Below are positions 59,646 to 64,000 of a stretch of DNA of 64,000 nucleotides, piece by piece. The first letter of the stretch is position 1, and every line of letters begins with the position of its first letter. Under the pieces are notes generated by a model. The model did no database searches, was not told the DNA's origin, and saw only the letters and a list, made by a program, of their open reading frames with translations. The stretch lies in contig MNCI01003323.1 in NCBI GenBank assembly GCA_015680685.1, positions 145,329 to 209,328 on the forward strand, written 5' to 3'. The position numbers were made by a program, and so were the translations under genes. Source of the stretch: Gnetum montanum. Its lineage: Eukaryota; Streptophyta; Gnetopsida; Gnetales; Gnetaceae.

Positions 59646-62600
59646 ATGGCTCTTAGGAAAAAACGCAAACACCCAGCACTTGCCAAGGTTGATGAAGTGA
59701 AAGAAACCCTAGGGCATGTGACACAAGCATGCATCGCGGTGCATGAGGAGACATCATTGACCCGGTAGGCCGCTATGCTTCCTCTATTTTCTTTCATGCC
59801 TCTGTCATTCATTTTTTTCTTTTCTTGTTTTTGTTCCTATGATTTTGTTTAGCTATCTGTGTATTTTCTGTCATTGTGTTATTTTTGTTTTGGCCCTTAC
59901 ACCATCACTGTTTCCATTTCAGCTACGGTGGATGCACATATGGTACGCTAAGGTTGCATGTAAGGTTTCCTAGACCGTCGTCGCTACGGCTGTCACTACC
60001 ATAAAGGCTTGGATGATTTGAGCCACTTAGCATGCAAATAGCATAGTGTAGGACCCTCAGGAGGGTTTGGCAATCTTTGATGTGATAGTGTAACACATGT
60101 TCTATCACGGCATAATGTTAATCGCTTTGTTAGGGCTAATCACTTTGTCGCTACGCTAAGCTAATCTTGCTACGCTATTGCCTTCATATTTTTTGCTACG
60201 CTATACGCATGAAGGGAATCATGCTATGCTATCTGCTGACATGCTAGTTTTGCTACACTATGTTTGAACTTTACTCGAACATGCCATTAACATTTGTTGT
60301 TATATTGTATAGGGTAGTGCTAAGGCCAATCTTGATTTTCCTCGAAATTGTAAGGGTCTTGTGCTGCGTTAGCCAACCAGTGGCCAATGTTCCTCCACCC
60401 CATATGCATGTGGGATAGCAGGAGGTTTGGTTCTGAGAGGGAGCATAGGAATTCCTACAATTTCTCCTCCAACACTTCAGTGTGATCGTTTGGTCACACC
60501 TGGTGGAGGAGGTAGCAGCCACCATAACAGAAACCCTATTTCCAGGGGCAAATAAGGGTATTTTGAGATTTTTGACAGATGGAGCAATCAATAGCCAGTA
60601 GGGAGAAGGATTCAATCAGTGCCTCAAAAATTTGAGGCGTTTGGCTTAGATCTGGAAGATGCCTGAGTATAATTGCTACCATCCCTACAACACCTTGTTT
60701 ATTGCATGTCACATGGGAATATGCTTCGAAAACCCACCAAGAACCATTTACAGTGTTAGCGAGTGAGTTTTGTAACCATGTTCTGCTACGCAATGTAATG
60801 TTTGATACGCTAGCTAAATGTTAACAGTGTGTTTTTGTTACCAGGTTTTTCATCAACAAGGATGGGCTTCACAGAAATACAGATGTGTTGAACTTAGCAT
60901 AGATGGTGATGCGGGAGTTTTCTTTCACTAAGAATATGCACGCAGGTGTGATAGGCCAATGTGGGGGTGAGTACAAAACCTACCCAACCCCGTATCCCAG
61001 ACTCTACAATAGATGCAAGGAGTCTGGTTGGTTAGATGAGGGATGGGCACCCTTTAAAACGATCGCTGTTGAAGATGTCTTGATTAATATTTTGCCATTC
61101 CCATCACCATTTAAACCCAGTAAGCTAAACAGTAAGTTACTGCATTTTTGAGTGTCATTGCTATTTTTTCTACTATTGGTGCTTTGCCTAATCTTTTTCC
61201 TTTTTTTCTTTTTTTCCTTTTGTGTTTTTTTTTGTTCTTCTATGTTTTCTATGCAAACTGCTATAGAGGCGAAGAAGTCCTAGGAGGTGACGGTGATTAC
61301 CTTTAGGAACCAAGAGGCCAACATCTACTTCAAGTACGGGAAGGTAGATGAAAGCCAACATTGGATATGCAGTGCAGCCTTAGAATCCCTGACCAAGCAC
61401 CTTCAAGATGTCAGGCTCATGGATTTGTTCCTAGCCCCAAATCCAAGCATCCCCACCACTGAGATGCTTGCCCTGGCAGACTCCTTTTCCAAAAAGGCAG
61501 ACCGCTTCCGCACACATGTACACAGCGTGTAGATGGTCCTTGAGATCAACGACCAACTATTCATGGACCTTTTTGGTGTCCCTACTAATGGCATCCCTAT
61601 AGGGTCAAAGACCAAGAAAGAGGTGCACCATTAAAGGGAGGACGTTAAGGAGTGGTTAGGGGTTGCAAAAGGGTGAAAGGGGATCCCTATGGAGAAGGTC
61701 AGGCTGAGAGTCACCAAAGAGGTTTACCTTGTCTTCTGTGCTCATGCCTTCCCTCAACTGCTTTCCCAAGAGAAGATCATTGGGATTGAGCAAGCCTGGG
61801 TGATGTAGAAGGTGATGGAACAGGGGGCTCTCTACAACTAGGCTATATATCTATGTAAAGGCTTACAAACTGAAATCGTCGCACTTCATAAGAAGTAGGA
61901 GTCTCGCTTCAATGTGCACTATGCCTTTTACATAGCCTATTTGCGGCATTTTGCGGAGTTTTTAGTAGTCCAGGAGAATGGAGTCTAGATCATGCGAGAT
62001 CAAAACCAAATTTCCAAACTATGGATCTTCCAAATCCTCCAGACCACCCAAGCCCAAGACCCCCCAGAAGCTATTATGGAGTTATTTTCTATGATGACTA
62101 GGGATCGAGTGGCCCGTAACTTTTGTGGCCAAGACAACATGGGAGAGGTTCCCCCTACTACTATAGGTAGCATATCACAAGGGAAATGTCTCATTGCTGA
62201 GACAGTGGCCACTAAGTTGTAGTGAAAGAGGCCTTCTTCAGCTGAGGAGACCCTCTGTACAGAAGAAGAGGACGGGTAGACACTGTGGTTTAAGCTACGA
62301 AGGCCACAGCTTCCCATTAGTAAATGCTCTTTTCTATGTTTATCTTTTCACCTCTTAACTAAATGCTTGCTATGTTGTGCTACGCTAGATAGCGTAGCAT
62401 AGCATAGCACCTACTTTAACTAACATGGTTTAAGCTAAAATTTAAATATGTTTTTTTTGTTACTGCCAGAAGAAAAAGAAGAAGAAGAAGAAGGTGACGA
62501 AGAGGTATCAGCCCCCAAGATGGGGGCGATAAATAAAAACATGAAGGTCCCAGTCTCAGAGGAAAGGGCCTTGGTCAAGAGGGAAGGAGCTCCTATCACT

Positions 62601-64000
62601 AACGAAGGGGCTCTTGTTTTCAATGAAAATCCTTCTACTAATGAGGAGGACATTTTTGGAGACAAAGAGGAGTCTCCTATGGATGAAGAGGATGTTGGTA
62701 CCTCAAAAGAAAAGGCCCCAGCAAATAAAGAAGAAGCCCACATCGACCTGGAAGGGACTTCTACTGAAAATCCCTTTACCGAACATAGTTTAGCATCAGG
62801 GGAGAAGACGAATGCTAAAGGTGCTACTATAGTTTTGAGTTAGAAAGGAGGGGAGCTGAAATTAGATGTTGATGAGCTTGACAATATATTCGATGATGTG
62901 TCGATGGGTGATCCCCCGTTATCACCCTTGAGGGTTTACTGGGTAGGAGCCCTTATATTGTCATTTTCTTTACCCACAGCCTTATCATAGTTCACCTCAG
63001 TCATTCCTGACATGTTTGGTTGCATGATAGACACCGTTGTTAATGCTGCAGGAGCTTCTCTGATTCGTGTGAAACCATGGGCCGAGATCCCCAACAAGCT
63101 TACCTTCATGCAAAGGGTTGTCAACGACATGATCGGCCATCTCAGACAGGTCGATCCTAAAGCGGGTAAGTAAAGTAGCTACACTAGGCTCTTTAATGTT
63201 GCTACGCTAGATGTCTTGAGCTGCTAGCTTTGCTACGCTAATGTGATTGATGCGCTCTTTGCGTGGTTACAGCCTCTTGACTCAAATGGGACCCAAAACA
63301 GGCATTGAAAGTTGGCATCGTGCTTACATTCCTGCCCGAAGTAGCTAAGGTGCCTTGTCACATATACAACGAGGCTAGAAGATGCGCTTTGGACTCAGCA
63401 TGCTCCTTGTGGAAGTGTAGGCACGTCAATGAGGACCTATGGAAATGGGTCCAGAAGGCTGAGAAAGAGAAGGCTGAACTGAGCGTTCAAATGGGAGACC
63501 TCCGATCTAGTACACGTTTGTCCTGGCTCGTGATACCAATGATGGCAGTTGGCGCATGGCTATCATAGATTATGCTAGATACTAGACAATCGTGTGGTGC
63601 AACAACAAGGCCACCAGGGAAATAATAGAACAGCTAATGTAGATGGACTTGTTGGCCTAGAAGAACTAAGACTGGAAAGATTATAGTACCAAAGTTTACG
63701 AGTGGGGGCAGTCCTAGAAAAATCATAAACATATGTATAAACTATAATGTGCCACCTACTGCAAACTATATAGGGATGCTTTAGTGAAGGTGTTTACCTA
63801 TGAAGCATTCATGAATGCCATTGGCACTTTTGAGGCTTACAACAAGTTCATGGAGCAGATAAAGGTCAGTGAATCTCCTAAACAGGAAGTGGATCTTCCC
63901 ACAGGTGAGATCGCTACCGCCTCCTTTTCTCTGGGACAGCCAAGATGGACGATGGTCAGAAAGGAGAAAGCTCCTGTAGATGCTGAACCAAGCGATTAGC
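59646..64000 (+). pseudogene. D: antisense, intron-containing gene (runs off the window)
   Basis: Exons: 1, 59646-59764; 2, 60313 to about 60710; 3, 60845-61119; 4, 61267-62319; 5, 62470 to about 62910; 6, 63052-63165; 7, 63273 onward. Exon 1 (MALRKKRKHPALAKVDEV) and exon 3 equal the C exons in length (119 and 275 bp); most junction phases match. Exon 2 keeps EFLQFLL...VIVWSHL, but the first HAD motif reads LEIVRVL, without the aspartates. Exon 5 is longer than in C and strongly acidic (EEKEEEEEGDEE). Exon 7 aligns with C's VNEDLWK and MDLLA.KN.DWKD blocks, with TAG at Gln positions, and has one frameshift near 63540. About 15 stops in all. Exon 2's donor and exon 5's donor are uncertain. Confidence 0.72.

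Larger units (their letters stand above)
34474..64000 (-). mobile_element. Element D: Tat-like retrotransposon, 5' end beyond the window
   Basis: On the minus strand, from right to left: antisense gene (59646 onward), RT, RNase H, second RNase H, integrase, array B, 3' region, PPT, 3' LTR (34474-36275). C is inserted at 37886. Gag, protease and the 5' LTR should lie to the right of the window. The left 5-bp flank is GTTTG (34469-34473); its partner is outside. D is inserted in the gag of H. Confidence 0.85.

Noticed and set aside
60271-60793. Minus-strand open frames of 85-114 codons in D
   Set aside because: They are shadows of plus-strand exon 2, which aligns with C exon 2.

Overview
The window looks like intergenic DNA of a large, repeat-rich land-plant genome, most likely a seed plant. 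I cannot name the species. I find no host single-copy gene, tRNA, rRNA or CRISPR. Nearly all of it is nested Ty3/gypsy LTR retrotransposons of two lineages. The first is Tat-like: a second RNase H follows the first, gag carries a C-x2-H...H-x4-C finger, and the PBS reads TGGTGCTAGAAGGAGGG. The second is Athila-like: its PBS is a degenerate TGGCGCC(A/G)TTGCCGGGGA.

Layout, outermost first. H is a minus-strand Tat-like gag-protease remnant, at 1-1730 and again at 33857-34473. Into H was inserted a plus-strand tandem array, 1731-33856, bounded by AGAGA/AGAGG duplications. Its order is LTR1, E1 body, LTR2, E2 body, LTR3, LTR4. E1 and E2 keep decayed gag and protease but lack RT, RNase H and integrase. 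LTR4 is split by F, a 13.2-kb Athila-like element (19740-32958, target duplication CCTCT, LTR ends TGATGAG/CTCATCA). F has gag-pol plus a long sense reading region after integrase. To the right, H is interrupted by D, a minus-strand Tat-like element running from 34474 past the window end. D in turn contains C, a complete 17.4-kb plus-strand Tat-like element (37886-55280, target duplication CTAGC) with both LTRs, PBS, PPT, gag, protease and pol.

The most unusual feature is a spliced gene carried antisense inside C and D, between protease and RT. In C it lies on the minus strand (about 43847-48207, eight inferred exons). In D it lies on the plus strand (59646 to the window end, seven exons seen). 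The two copies are diverged, yet exon order, most splice sites and phases match, and exons 1 (119 bp) and 3 (275 bp) have identical lengths. Exons 2-3 resemble a plant FCP1-like HAD phosphatase fold without its catalytic aspartates. Later exons encode acidic and helical regions. Each copy has a TATA-like box upstream. Antisense orientation would let the introns survive retrotransposition.

Other recurring structures are palindrome arrays upstream of the TATA box in every LTR family, a long inverted repeat spanning the PPT and the 3' LTR edge in four Tat-like copies, and short TTAAACTAGCA repeats at module junctions. Premature stops are often TAG at Gln or Trp positions, as expected from deamination of methylated cytosines in silenced DNA. 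All coding regions are broken, so nothing here looks autonomously active today.
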